This document shows, one piece after another, positions 51,506 through 61,744 of a stretch of 64,000 nucleotides of DNA. Made by a program: the position numbers and the translations under genes. The DNA lies in the NCBI GenBank assembly GCA_022376465.1, contig JACDTU010000015.1, positions 186,001-250,000 of the forward strand. Reading direction: 5' to 3'. The stretch is from Cubamyces lactineus (lineage: Eukaryota; Basidiomycota; Agaricomycetes; Polyporales; Polyporaceae). The notes under the pieces are model-generated. The model was not told the DNA's origin. It searched no databases and worked only from the letters and a program-made list of their open reading frames with translations. Every line of letters begins with the position of its first letter. The first letter of the stretch is position 1.

Positions 51506-54500
51506 GCAGGCAAGCAGACTCGACGCCTGACTTGCCCAAGGAACTGCATGTAACTATTGTAACCAATACAGAGCGGAGACGCAGTGCTCTGCTGATACCC
51601 GGTTACATGCAGGTTCAGGACAAAGCCGTCGAAATCAAGGGACTCATTGACACTGGTGCGGATGCCGTGATCGTCAATAAAAAGATTGTGGACAAGTACA
51701 ATCTTCCGACAGTTAGACTACCAAAGACTCTGACTTTCCGGAACGCGGACGATAGCGTTAATAGCATGGGAACCATTACCCATCGGGTGGAGGGGACATT
51801 TAATCTCCACGGGAAGAAGCTCCCAACAAATTGGTATGTGGCCGACATTGGGCGGGACGATGTCCTATTCAGCATGCCATGGATCCGCAAGTACAATCCT
51901 AATATCGACTGGGAAAGTGGTTGCATTACTTTCAAGTCGGATATTATCAAGAAGCAGCAGCAGATCCATAAATACCAATGCGAGCACGACCCACCTGAAG
52001 GGATGCTGTGGAACTTCCCAGTAAAACCTCTAAATCAAGACCTGGTCGTATCGTTCGTACGCGCTATACCGGACGAGGACGATGCAGACCCAGACTCCGA
52101 AAGGCTTACATTTAATCCTTCGAGGGCCATTGAGCTATGGTACCGCAAGAAGAAAATCCGAAAGATTAATAAGTCTACGGAGATCGCTATAGCAGCGAAG
52201 AAAGACCAGAAGGAGAAGACCTTGGACGAAATCCTACCTGATTTTGTAAAGGACTACCGACAGGTCTTTGAGAAAAAGGCAGCAAGTAGATTTCCGCCCT
52301 CGAGACCATGGGACCATGCTATCGAATTCAAGAAGGACTTCGACCATCATACCAAGGGGTCTTGGAGGAAAATCTACCCTCTGACCTATACGGAACGTAT
52401 AGAACTCGACAAATTCATTGCGGAGAACCTTGAGAAGGGCTACATTCGAAAATCCAAGTCTCCACTAGCCTCGCCATTTTTCTTTGTCACCAAGAAAGAT
52501 GGGAGTCTTCGACCTGTTCAAGACTACAGGGCTCTTAACGAGGGGACTATTAAAAACGCATATCCCTTGCCGCTCATCAGCGACATCATTGACCGGCTGA
52601 AGGGGGCCACAATATTCACCAAACTCGACGTGAGAGCAGGGTACAATAATGTGCGCATCAAGGAGGGTGATGAGTGGAAAGCTGCGTTTATAACACCCAG
52701 TGGATTGTTCGAACCAACAGTCATGTTTTTTGGTCTGTGCAATGCACCGGCCACATTCCAAAACATGATGAATGACCTCTTCCGAGACATGCTCCAGGAA
52801 GGATGGATGGTCATTTATATGGACGACATCCTGATATTCTCAGACAATGTCGAGGATCACCATGAGCGGACGCGAAGAGCTTTACAGCGACTTCAAGACA
52901 GTGATCTATTCCTCAAAGCGGAAAAATGCGAATTCGACAGACAAGAAGTCGAATTCCTAGGATCAATAATCCGACCGGGGGTAGTCGCTATGGATCCAGT
53001 AAAGCTAAAGGCAATTATCGAGTGGGAACCACCGAAAACAGTCAAGCAGGTTCAGGCATTCCTGGGGTTCGGTAATTTCTACCGACGGTTCATTCGGGAT
53101 TATTCAAAGATAGTCCGACCCCTCACGGAATTAACCAAGAAGGACCAGCCTTTTCTGTGGACCCCTGATTGTCAGAAAGCATTCGACACACTCAAGAAGC
53201 GGTTTACTGAAGAACCGATCCTGCAAATCCCGGATCCGGAGAAACCATTTCAGATTGAGTGCGATGCTTCTAAAGTCGCAACAGGTGCTGTACTACGACA
53301 GCAAGGAGAGGACGGACTATGGCATCCTTGTGCCTATTTGTCCAAGTCCTTTACTCCTGCGGAACGGAACTATCAGATTTATGATAGGGAATTGTTGGCC
53401 ATTGTTCGAGCCCTCGAAGCATGGCGGCATTTTTTGCAGGGTTCCCCACACCCTACAGAAATTCTATCAGATCACAAAAATCTGACCTACTTCCGTACGG
53501 CGCAGAAGCTAAATCGCAGGCAGGCACGATGGCATTTATTCCTCTCGGAGTTCAACATCGTAATCAAGCACCAACCCGGAAAATCCCTCACTCAAGCAGA
53601 CGCCCTTTCTCGGAGATCAGGGCATGACGGGGGGGAAAATGACAACAAGGACGTCGTATTACTAGGACCAGAACTTTTTGCCAAAGCTGTCAACGTTGAG
53701 CTACAAGAGCGCATCCGCGATAGCAAGCTACGGGACAGCTCGGTAGTAGAGTACATTACCCTAAAAGGAAAGGCTACCAAACGCCCAGAGTTCGGCAAAC
53801 CAGAAGATTGGTCCGACGACGACGGAATACTCCTGTACAAGAACAGGGTATATGTTCCACCAGATAATCAATTGTATCGTGATATAGTCAAGATGCATCA
53901 CGACGCACCGATTATGGGACACCCAGGAGTCCAGAAAACCTACGATCTGGTTAAACGGGAATATATGTGGCCAGGCATGCGGAAATTCATTGTGCAATAT
54001 GTCAAAGGTTGCGCCGCTTGCCAAACAAGCAAGGTCAATACGCATCCCATTAAACCAGGCTTAATTCCCATTCGACACAGTGGGGATACTAGGCCTTTCC
54101 GGACCATTACAATGGATTATATCACGGATCTACCAGAGTCGGATGGATTCAATGCCGTCCAAGTGGTAGTTGACCATGATGTATCCAAGGCAGCGGTATT
54201 TTCCCCTTGCACCAAGAATATTACGGCAGAAGGAGCCATGGATATTCTGCAAAGGGATGTATATCGCAGATTCGGACTACCTGCGAAGGTCATCTCGGAT
54301 CGAGGGCCGCAATTCATCTCCAAGGCATTCAAAGAATTACACAACAGCCTCGGAATTGAAACGGCACTCAGCACGGCCTATCATCCTCAGACAGATGGGG
54401 AAACGGAGCGAGTCAATCAGGAACTCGACTTAGCACTTCGGCTCTACTGTGCTAACAATCCGGAGAACTGGGCCAAACTGCTGCCTCAATTCGAATTCGC

Positions 54501-55155
54501 GCACAATCAGCGGACACACTCTGTCACGGGAAAATCCCCGTTTGAACTCCTCTACGGGTTTCAGCCAGAGGCCGCTGGGACAGTCCGAACCACCCCAAAG
54601 CATCCAAGTACGGAGCAGAGGCTTCAAAGTCTTCAGGAAGCCAGGGAGAATACAATAGCTGCGCATGCGCAGGCCGCCGCAGCCATGTCAAGAAGACTCC
54701 CCGCTGCTCAAGTTCCGCTGAAGCTCGGAGACAAGGTTCTTCTCGATACAAAGAACCTCAGGCTTCCATATGTCTCTAGGAAGTTGATTCCAAAACGAGT
54801 GGGACCGTTCGCTATCGTCAAGGTCTTGGGACCGGTTACATTTAAGTTAAAACTTCCGGAGAAATGGAAGATACACCCAGTCTTCCACGCAGCGCTACTT
54901 ACTCCGTACCACACAACTAAGGAGCACGGACCAGACTACATCCGACCTCCACCGATTCCCACTCCAGACTCGACGGAAGGAGAGGAATGGGAGGTAGAAG
55001 CAATCCTAAGCCACCGTACCCGAGGTACCCGAAAACAGTACCTAGTGGCTTGGAAGGGTTGGCCTGCATCGGAGAATTCTTGGGAACCAGAAAAACATCT
55101 CAAGAATGCGCAGTCAATCCTGCGCAACTATAAGAAGAGGCACAAATTGTCGTAA
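51502..55155 (+). CDS. Gypsy-3 Pol (protease to chromodomain)
   Basis: About 1217 codons in the -1 frame, no initiating ATG at the junction. Protease LIDTGADAVIVN; RT FFGLCNAPATFQ and YMDDILIFS; RNase H IECDASKVATGAVL and IYDRELLAI; integrase zinc domain HHDAPIMGHPG...CAACQTSK, core D in TMDYITDLP, D in ISDRGPQF, E in QTDGETERVNQELD; GPF/Y region KRVGPFAIVKVLGPVTF; terminal chromodomain (WEVEAILSHRTRG, YLVAWKGWPASENSWEPEKH). All catalytic residues are present. Confidence 0.96.
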   Translation, partial: LGRQADSTPDLPKELHVTIVTNTERRRSALLIPGYMQVQDKAVEIKGLIDTGADAVIVNKKIVDKYNLPTVRLPKTLTFRNADDSVNSMGTITHRVEGTFNLHGKKLPTNWYVADIGRDDVLFSMPWIRKYNPNIDWESGCITFKSDIIKKQQQIHKYQCEHDPPEGMLWNFPVKPLNQDLVVSFVRAIPDEDDADPDSERLTFNPSRAIELWYRKKKIRKINKSTEIAIAAKKDQKEKTLDEILPDFVKDYRQVFEKKAASRFPPSRPWDHAIEFKKDFDHHTKGSWRKIYPLTYTERIELDKFIAENLEKGYIRKSKSPLASPFFFVTKKDGSLRPVQDYRALNEGTIKNAYPLPLISDIIDRLKGATIFTKLDVRAGYNNVRIKEGDEWKAAFITPSGLFEPTVMFFGLCNAPATFQNMMNDLFRDMLQEGWMVIYMDDILIFSDNVEDHHERTRRALQRLQDSDLFLKAEKCEFDRQEVEFLGSIIRPGVVAMDPVKLKAIIEWEPPKTVKQVQAFLGFGNFYRRFIRDYSKIVRPLTELTKKDQPFLWTPDCQKAFDTLKKRFTEEPILQIPDPEKPFQIECDASKVATGAVLRQQGEDGLWHPCAYLSKSFTPAERNYQIYDRELLAIVRALEAWRHFLQGSPHPTEILSDHKNLTYFRTAQKLNRRQARWHLFLSEFNIVIKHQPGKSLTQADALSRRSGHDGGENDNKDVVLLGPELFAKAVNVELQERIRDSKLRDSSVVEYITLKGKATKRPEFGKPEDWSDDDGILLYKNRVYVPPDNQLYRDIVKMHHDAPIMGHPGVQKTYDLVKREYMWPGMRKFIVQYVKGCAACQTSKVNTHPIKPGLIPIRHSGDTRPFRTITMDYITDLPESDGFNAVQVVVDHDVSKAAVFSPCTKNITAEGAMDILQRDVYRRFGLPAKVISDRGPQFISKAFKELHNSLGIETALSTAYHPQTDGETERVNQELDLALRLYCANNPENWAKLLPQFEFAHNQRTHSVTGKSPFELLYGFQPEAAGTVRTTPKHPSTEQRLQSLQEARENTIAAHAQAAAAMSRRLPAAQVPLKLGDKVLLDTKNLRLPYVSRKLIPKRVGPFAIVKVLGPVTFKLKLPEKWKIHPVFHAALLTPYHTTKEHGPDYIRPPPIPTPDSTEGEEWEVEAILSHRTRGTRKQYLVAWKGWPASENSWEPEKHLKNAQSILRNYKKRHKLS

Positions 55156-55221
55156 AAAGACTCAACCCACTCCTCACTCAAATATTCCCTCCAATTTTCT
55201 AAACATTTTCTGATATTCACT

Positions 55222-56514
55222 ATGGTCAACACTCGCACTCATCTCACTGGTCGCCGCTTCTCTGAGGCTTCCAGACGCAACATTCCCCGTCCCCCCAACT
55301 TCATCCGCGAACGGAGGACGGTTTTCTACAACCACCTCCCTCGACACACTGTCTCGGCCAACGACGAAGGCACCCTCGCCGACCGCATCGGCTGGGTCAT
55401 TGTCCACCCCGACCTCTACAGTCACGTAGAGGCTCGAATTTCTCATCTCCCTGAGGTCAAGGACCTCATCGACGTCTACCGCTCTCTCGCCAGGGCTGCT
55501 CCGTCCTACGGAGTTCTCGTCAACTATAACAAGAGGACGTCGGCGCCCAAGTCGGAGAAGAAGAAGGTCGATCAGGTTGCGAACGAGGCTTACCAGGCGG
55601 TGATCCAAGGAGCAGAGAAGGTACTCTCGATGCTCGCTAACCCCCAGATCGCGGGGGCTCTCTCGGATCTCATGCCCCTCCGCAACCAACACGGTACTCA
55701 TAACTGGGGACATATTTTCTGGCCGCAACGTCTCGATGACTACCCGGAGTCTATCGAGGTAGATGAGGATGAAGACGCGGACGTGAGTTCAGTCGGAGGA
55801 TGGTCAGTTCCCTCAACTGACCCATGGAAGATTGCTACTCCAGACCCCGAGGAAGAAGCCGTCAAGTGGGGACAAACCTCTGAGGAGTCCACCCCCTCTT
55901 TGGTTTTATCTCGCTCGGATTCACCTTACTCCGAGGTGGAATCGTTCGACCTTCTCCCGGAGCTTGAGCATCTCGAGCTCAGTACGGTTGACGAGGTCGA
56001 CGAGCTCCTTGAGGAGGAGTTCCACGAAGCCCTGAAGGTCGCGGTTAGGGCACCCTCTCCTCCTCCTCCCCCACCAGCGACTCTCACTAAGAACGCTGAA
56101 GAACCTCGCGGACGCTGCGGTTTCTTTCGAGGAACCGGAGAAGATCGACTTGGCTATGTCAATTCCAACAGCGACATCTTCGTGGTCCCCAACAATCCTT
56201 TCGGCATCTCCGTCACTCGGATCATGGTCGCATACCATCTGCGATGGCCGGAAGCTTCTGTCAGGACCACAATGGCAGCCTCTCTCCTTATCGACGACGT
56301 CATCGCTCGTCGAGGAAATTTCCCTGCCTTCAAGATCGAGGCCGAACGCACCCCGACGACTTATCGCCAGGCTATAGGCATGTCGGCGGCAGAATCGGCG
56401 CAGTGGGATTGTATTCGGGCAGTAGGTAACGTGTCTGACCTCGTCCAGATCTCTTTGGACGTCTTCCGTCCTGAGGTCGTCGAGCGTAACCAGAACATTA
56501 TCGTGCATGCCTAA
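55222..56514 (+). CDS. Gypsy-3 post-pol ORF, 430-aa protein of unknown function
   Basis: Starts MVNTRTHLTGRRFSEASR, 66 nt after the pol stop, and ends 34 nt before the 3' LTR. N-terminal basic segment, then a possibly folded domain (GTLADRIGWVIVHPDLYS, EVKDLIDVYRSLARAAPSYG), a long acidic centre (DDYPESIEVDEDEDADV) with PPPPPP, and a C-terminal block (FFRGTGEDRLGYVNSNSDIF, MVAYHLRWPEASVRTTM). No membrane span, so not an envelope. Base use is C-richer than gag-pol of the same element, which would fit a captured host sequence. I recognise no domain. Confidence 0.75.
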   Translation: MVNTRTHLTGRRFSEASRRNIPRPPNFIRERRTVFYNHLPRHTVSANDEGTLADRIGWVIVHPDLYSHVEARISHLPEVKDLIDVYRSLARAAPSYGVLVNYNKRTSAPKSEKKKVDQVANEAYQAVIQGAEKVLSMLANPQIAGALSDLMPLRNQHGTHNWGHIFWPQRLDDYPESIEVDEDEDADVSSVGGWSVPSTDPWKIATPDPEEEAVKWGQTSEESTPSLVLSRSDSPYSEVESFDLLPELEHLELSTVDEVDELLEEEFHEALKVAVRAPSPPPPPPATLTKNAEEPRGRCGFFRGTGEDRLGYVNSNSDIFVVPNNPFGISVTRIMVAYHLRWPEASVRTTMAASLLIDDVIARRGNFPAFKIEAERTPTTYRQAIGMSAAESAQWDCIRAVGNVSDLVQISLDVFRPEVVERNQNIIVHA

Positions 56515-56548
56515 GGTCGAGGACGACCTTCAGCGGAGGGGGAGCTAA

Positions 56549-57090
56549 TGTTACAAATGTACGATAGGCGTCTTACGAACTGTACGATTTGGTATGGTCT
56601 CTACTTCCGTCTCTGTACTATACGAATATGGCGGACTCTAGGATTCTAGCTACGGTTCTTAAAGACAGGAATGGTCTCGTATTATCTAGGACTCTCTAGG
56701 ACTTTCTATGCACAGTTACTGCTGCACAGTGCACAGTTACTTCCGCGCAGTGCACAGGCGCTTCTGCACAGTCCACAGCAGCACTGCCACAGTGTTACTA
56801 GGTTCGACTAGCGCTGACTACTACGCACCAGAAAGTCCATGTACACGCTAGAACATTCCGTCTACAGGCCTGCATACATGTATATAAGAGGCGACGCCAT
56901 AGAGCGACCCTCAGCTTTCAGTCTCTTCGCGAAATACGACTTTGGTTGCTCGTTAACTCGCTTTCAACTGCAAATACTACTACGCGCTTATCTTCGACAA
57001 GCTAGGGCTAGTAGCTGAATAGATACAAGCTCTCTATTCATTGACGTCTTAAGGCTTGATAGTTTAAGAGTCACGCTCGAAAGCGTAACA
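56549..57090 (+). repeat. Gypsy-3 3' LTR (542 bp)
   Basis: Same length as the 5' LTR and no difference found by eye. Followed by TSD TTTTG. Confidence 0.95.
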
Positions 57091-57311
57091 TTTTGGGCGG
57101 CAGCGGTAGTCCGCTGGTTGAGGAGGTTTAGCAAGGCCTGGAACTGTCCCTCTGTCATGCCGATCAGCGGAGTGGGAAGGAGAGGCTGTGGGACGCCGGC
57201 GTCTGGGTTCATCTGATTCATTTGGGGGTGCTGCTGCGCCATCTGCGCCTGTGCCTCCGCCTGGGCCTGAGCTTCGGCTTGGGCCTGCGCGTCGAGCATG
57301 TGCGCGTCCAT
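57091..57311 (-). pseudogene. Gypsy-2 Gag, 5' part
   Basis: First in-frame ATG at 57311 (MDAHMLDAQAQAEAQAQAEA), a Gln/Ala-rich start, then LIGMTEGQFQALLNLLNQRT, cut by Gypsy-3. The frame is open about 33 codons further upstream (acidic ESTPDSDSDTESE), without ATG. In phase with 48190 once one TTTTG is removed. Confidence 0.85.
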
Positions 57312-57857
57312 GCCTGGGTTATCGAGTTGTTCCGAGGCCGTCACCTCCGACTCGGTATCGCTATCGCTGTCCGGGGTGGATTCCCGGGTTTGTGGGCGTA
57401 GTCCGAAAATGGTGGCACCGCTTCTTCGAAATCTCTAGGCGAGTTTCCGTGCAGCCGTAGGCCGGACCCCCGTGTCACTGCACTTCCTCACGCCCTTTGA
57501 TATGTTTGATCCGGGTGCCGGGAAGGTCCTCCGAGGCCTTCGAGGTCACTGCTCCCTCGCAAGGTCGTGTGTCTAAGTATCGTAGGTTGTTCGTCGTAGA
57601 GTAGTACGGGGAGCCTTCGTTCGTGTGCGCAGTTGTGCACCGCCGCTAGTCACCAGGGTAGGTTTTCGCAGGTCGGTAAGAAGCAACCGTACCCGATGCG
57701 GTCGGGATTTACCGAGGAGCCCAGACAGTTCGCAATCACGAGCGACGGCTGTGTGTCTACGCCCGTCATGGCAGTATGTACTTATCGTGCGTCTATAGTA
57801 CTCGCTTGTCCCTGCGATCCGGGATATCCGCTTGGCCCTGCGGTCCGGGCTTGTTAG

Positions 57858-57869
57858 AGCTTCGAGTTA
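57858..57869 (-). other. Gypsy-2 self-complementary primer-binding site
   Basis: RNA-sense AACTCGAAGCT next to the 5' LTR is complementary to AGCTTCGAGTT (plus 57925-57935 reversed), which starts 33 nt from the TATAAAAG box, the same spacing as in Gypsy-1. Confidence 0.75.
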
Positions 57870-58124
57870 TGATACGGCTTCGTCGGGTAAACGCCGGGGT
57901 GTCTAGCGGGACGGGAAAAATACCAACTCGAAGCTGGGGAGTCCAGCTTCGAGTCGGGGTCTTTTATACGGTTCTGCGTAGGGTACATGTGTAGTAGTCG
58001 TGTCCTAGTCTATGAGATGTGTGCGCGGTCAGCGTGTGCGCGGGTACGGGGATGGCTTAACGATATCTAGCCGAGGCGCGCGCCCGATGGGCGTGTAACG
58101 TAGGCGCGCTCGGTGTTCATTACA
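57870..58124 (-). repeat. Gypsy-2 5' LTR (255 bp)
   Basis: TATA (TATAAAAG) at 57961-57968 on minus. A 12-bp hairpin (57926-57937 with 57943-57954, 5-nt loop) includes the primer-complementary segment. One base differs from the 3' LTR (C/T in GTGYAGTAG). Confidence 0.93.
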
Positions 58125-58562
58125 CAATACCCAGACTGACATCGCTGTAGTTGTTGTTCGTCGTCGCCATCGCCCGACGCACGGTCCGGTGACGCGTACG
58201 TGTTTGTTGATGTTTTGCGATGTGGGCCGTCTAGCGCCCATTGTTGCCCCTTGCAATCTATGACGGCCGTCTCGACCCAGGGGGTGGCGTAGCTTGTGCA
58301 CGAAATTTCTTTTTCTGAAGTGGATCCGTTATTCCTTGTGCAACGTTGTCTGACCGCTACGGCCAGTTTAGTACCGACTAACAGCACTAGTCTTGTTCTG
58401 CGATTCGAAAAACGCCACCGCCGCCCGTCTCGAGCTCGTAGCCAACAAGACTCCTTCGATACATAGGTTTCCTGTTCTCGACATGGCGCTCGTTCGCAAC
58501 TTATATTGCTGCAAACTGAGGGAATATGACACCTCTTCTCTCCTCTGTCTATCTGCAACACT
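58125..58562. promoter_or_regulatory. Y3 side of the split X3/Y3 promoter
   Basis: 438 bp from the TSD to the Y3 start. Short blocks match the region upstream of Y2. No other feature. Confidence 0.55.
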
Positions 58563-60036
58563 ATGGAAAATTACTCTTGCTTTTCTTGCGAAGCTGGTCT
58601 CCCAGATCATTATCGACACACGGAGGATCCGACTAGATTCGTTGCTGGAGAGGTATTGGCCATTGAGGAGTCTGTCTACACCCCGATAGAACACATACTT
58701 TCTGACCCTATCTCTGGGCTAAGAGGAGTATGTCGCAAATACTCTGCGGCCTCGTTGGACAACCTCCGTACACGGGAGCAAGCGACCAGCAAAACACCTC
58801 GGCCATGCATTCTTTCGCAAGCTGCGCGCATCAATGACAATCTGAAGAGTGTCACCAATCACAGCATCTGGCTTATGGCTACGTTTGAGGGTACGCCTAT
58901 GCATTCCCTTCCACCGATCTATCAATTCTTCTGCATTGCCGTCTATCCTACCCATCCTCTCTGCCCTATTCAAACGCCCCCCATCATCCCACTCTACGAT
59001 CCGGAGATCCACATCCACTCGCTACCGGAATGGCCCTCAACCAATACTTCTGTGGGTCAATGTAGCCAGTGGATTATAGCCTGGCTGTTCGAGACTACCC
59101 GCCCTCTGCTCGGCCGATGGCTAACTCCTGAAGCGCGGAAACTGTGCAAGGGTGGAGATGCAGAGTACTCCCCTGGCGGGACTGACACAGTTGAAGGAGA
59201 GAGAAAAGGCATGGCATTCGGGACGCAGGCGTACGAATTGCTCGAGATTCAGACAGAAGAATGTAGACAGATGTGGCAGCAAATGTGTTGCACTGATCGG
59301 CAATTTGCGCTGGCGCGCCAGAGAGAATTCATGGTGTGTAGCCCCTTCAATCTCAATGACAAGTAATTACCCCCGTAGTCTAATCCTCTACCTCCACAGG
59401 AATGGCGCGACGCGCGTCGCAAGAGTCGATCATCAATAGTAAGCTTACGTATGCATGGGGATGTGCTATCATGCCGGTTGCTTACATCCTTCTAGTACAG
59501 TGCCTCCCATCGTAGTAACTCGCAAAAGGAGGGATACTGCAAGGCTTCTCCACCGCGCGTTGGCCGCAGCATCATGAATGAAACGATCCACGAAGAGCAC
59601 GTCAGCGTGTTCCAAGATGAACGGCGTGCGTTCGGTGGACACACTTCTATTCTTGAGGTACGATTTACTCGCCATCCGAATTCGCGACTACGCTGATCGT
59701 TGCTCACTACGTCCGATCCGAGCAGAACACGAACAAGAAGGACATCAATGCTCTGGAAAGCTGGCGCAGCAACTCGCGAGCGGCATCAATTGCGCCGTAT
59801 CCCAATCCATCTACCAAGAAGCAGGTGAGACGGACTGTTCCTTCGACCACAGTCCGAGACGTTGATGACCAACAATCGTTGAGCAGAGATCCGAACGGAA
59901 ATCTGCCAAGTCGACCGCTGGTGCAAGCATCGCTGCCAGCTACGCGTCGAAAAAGCCACAGAAGCTGTTCTCGAGAATCGAGAATCGCTTCTCTGTTCTC
60001 AGCAATCTAAGGAAGAATTCGTTGGGAGATGCCTAG
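58563..60036 (+). CDS. Family Y gene, copy Y3 (pair 3, 406 aa)
   Basis: Exons 58563-59333, 59400-59438, 59496-59657, 59726-59824, 59887-60036; GT-AG introns of 57-68 nt at the same places as in Y2. Start MENYSCFSCEAGLPDHYR. Intact and highly similar to Y2 over the whole length, ending NSLGDA. The third Cys/His of the N-terminal cluster is His here. No known domain. It lost its close contact with X3 through the 15.5-kb insertion. Confidence 0.8.
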
Positions 60037-61744
60037 TCATCATGATGCAGTCATGCACGAGTACGGCTGCCCGCAATCCAGTGAGACCCGCCAGTCGAGT
60101 CTTGTATACACTGTGAATGTGCCCTGCAGTCGGTACTACCTATCCTTCAAGTTAACTTTGGCCATTCCTTAGTCACCTGTATCTCATACCATGTCACCTA
60201 TACCCCGCACCTGCGCGCGCGTACTGTATCCACTACCGTATACCAGATCTACTCTCTTATGTCGGGAGCCATTAAAACCGTACACCTGGCCAGCAGCTCA
60301 TCTAGTAATGTCTGCTAAAACGGCGGAGGATCCGAACGGCAAGCTCGTGCCGCTGTCAGTCGCACTCTAATCATGGCGCGTGCACGGAGACAGCGAGTCA
60401 ACTCGAAACGATGACGATTTGGCGAGCTGTGATTACAACGAGGCGCAGAGACAGTCACCTTACTCCCATACGCAGCTTGGTGCACGCCTTCTAGAGCAGC
60501 ACAAAACATATGCAGGTGCGTATCAACGTGGTCAGCACAATGCTCGATGCAGGATGAGGCGGCTGAGATCGAAGAACAGACGCTTCGGCTTTGACCCATG
60601 TACTGTTCACACTTGTGTTGTGATTCTCATGAGGGGTCTCAGGTGCGGTCAGGACCGCGTTTGATAGAACGCGAGCCTCCTGCCGCCAGTGCACGATTTT
60701 GTAGGAGGCGAAAGTTAGTTGAGCATTCACAATTGGCGATAAGAGCATCTTAATCTTACCTCACAATCTTTGTAAAATTGACAAACATCCTAGCGGACTC
60801 GATATGTTCTCCTGCTTGAGATAGTCACGATGGATGTGGGAGTACGATCGAAGGAGTTAGTATGGCTTAACGCTCATTAATCATTTCTCGACAGGCGCTG
60901 AAGCACTGAGCCTATATGGGCGCCTATACAGACGCCGAGTGTGTTTGCTCTTCGTCGAACGTATACTCACCTTCTCGCTCATCCCTCCACTTCTAATGTG
61001 ATCTACTTCCTGCTCTCAACGTAGCATCCTCGCACGCTTAGGTCTCTTTGCAATACTGAATGTGACTGTCGAAAAGCCAGCTCGGGAATGCAAGACATCC
61101 TGAGCCGTCATCCAACCTCTTCCAACTCTAGTGGATCACGCAAATTTGTACAATGGGCTGGCTTTTGGTCGGGGAGCCATGTCTTTTCTAGTGGTACGTC
61201 CTACCATGCTTTTCTCTCAGTCTATCTTGACCTAGCGCTCAGTGGATATAGGGCCTGCTAAGCCCGGCATAAGGTGCTTGATCAAAACAGCAGGAATTGT
61301 GCTCTTCAAGTGTAGCGTAATACTCTACGTGGCTCGGAAGTGAGATACCTCAAGGTCACGCTATGGGGAGCACGCAACTCTGGTGAGTATACTGTCTTTC
61401 ATATTTAGGCCACAGGGCCGGAATTCCCATCTCATTAATGGCCGCTCACCTGACACTTCTAAGCCTTCGCGCGGGTTTACGACATTGACACCATCTTGTG
61501 GCTCGCATCAATCAAATTCTATCCCAGGTAGGTCATACTAAGGTATTCGCGCATCTGTCATTCTGCATCGCACGTTCACAATGCTGCCGGCGGGCGGTGT
61601 GAAGGACGATTGAGATAAGATCGAGCCTCAACGAGCACCTCCCCTTCAGGTCTCAGGTCCCGAAGTACACCCAGTCACTCTCATAGAGCCCCTTTCGTCC
61701 CCTCCTCCCGCTCAGAGACCCTGCTCCTCTTACGCATTTTCAGA
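60037..61744. other. Intergenic, 1.7 kb
   Basis: The first 200 bp match the 3' flank of Y2 in inverted orientation (CATGTCACCTATACCCCG). Beyond that I see no supported gene, repeat or RNA; the small frames here lack protein-like composition. Confidence 0.6.

Larger units (their letters stand above)
48191..57090 (+). mobile_element. Gypsy-3, complete (8900 bp)
   Basis: 542-bp LTRs without any difference seen by eye, TSD TTTTG at both ends (48186-48190 and 57091-57095). Layout: LTR, self-complementary primer site, ATG-free pre-gag frame, gag, pol (-1), a 430-residue post-pol frame, polypurine tract GGAGGGGGAGC, LTR. Every frame is open, so it is the youngest element here. It is inserted in Gypsy-2 gag. 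Gag-pol is richer in A than its surroundings. Confidence 0.96.
42628..58124 (-). mobile_element. Gypsy-2 (chromovirus), split by Gypsy-3 and a MITE
   Basis: 255-bp LTRs with TSD CAATA at both outer ends (42623-42627 and 58125-58129). About 6.6 kb without the nested Gypsy-3. The LTRs differ at one base by eye. The gag is cut by Gypsy-3 and the pol C-terminus by a 454-bp MITE, so this copy is dead despite its young LTRs. Confidence 0.95.

Noticed and set aside
59825..60010. Alternative Y3 end by reading through the last intron to a TAA at 60010
   Set aside because: Splicing a 62-nt GT-AG intron gives a C-terminus shared with Y2, whereas the readthrough in Y2 hits a different early stop.
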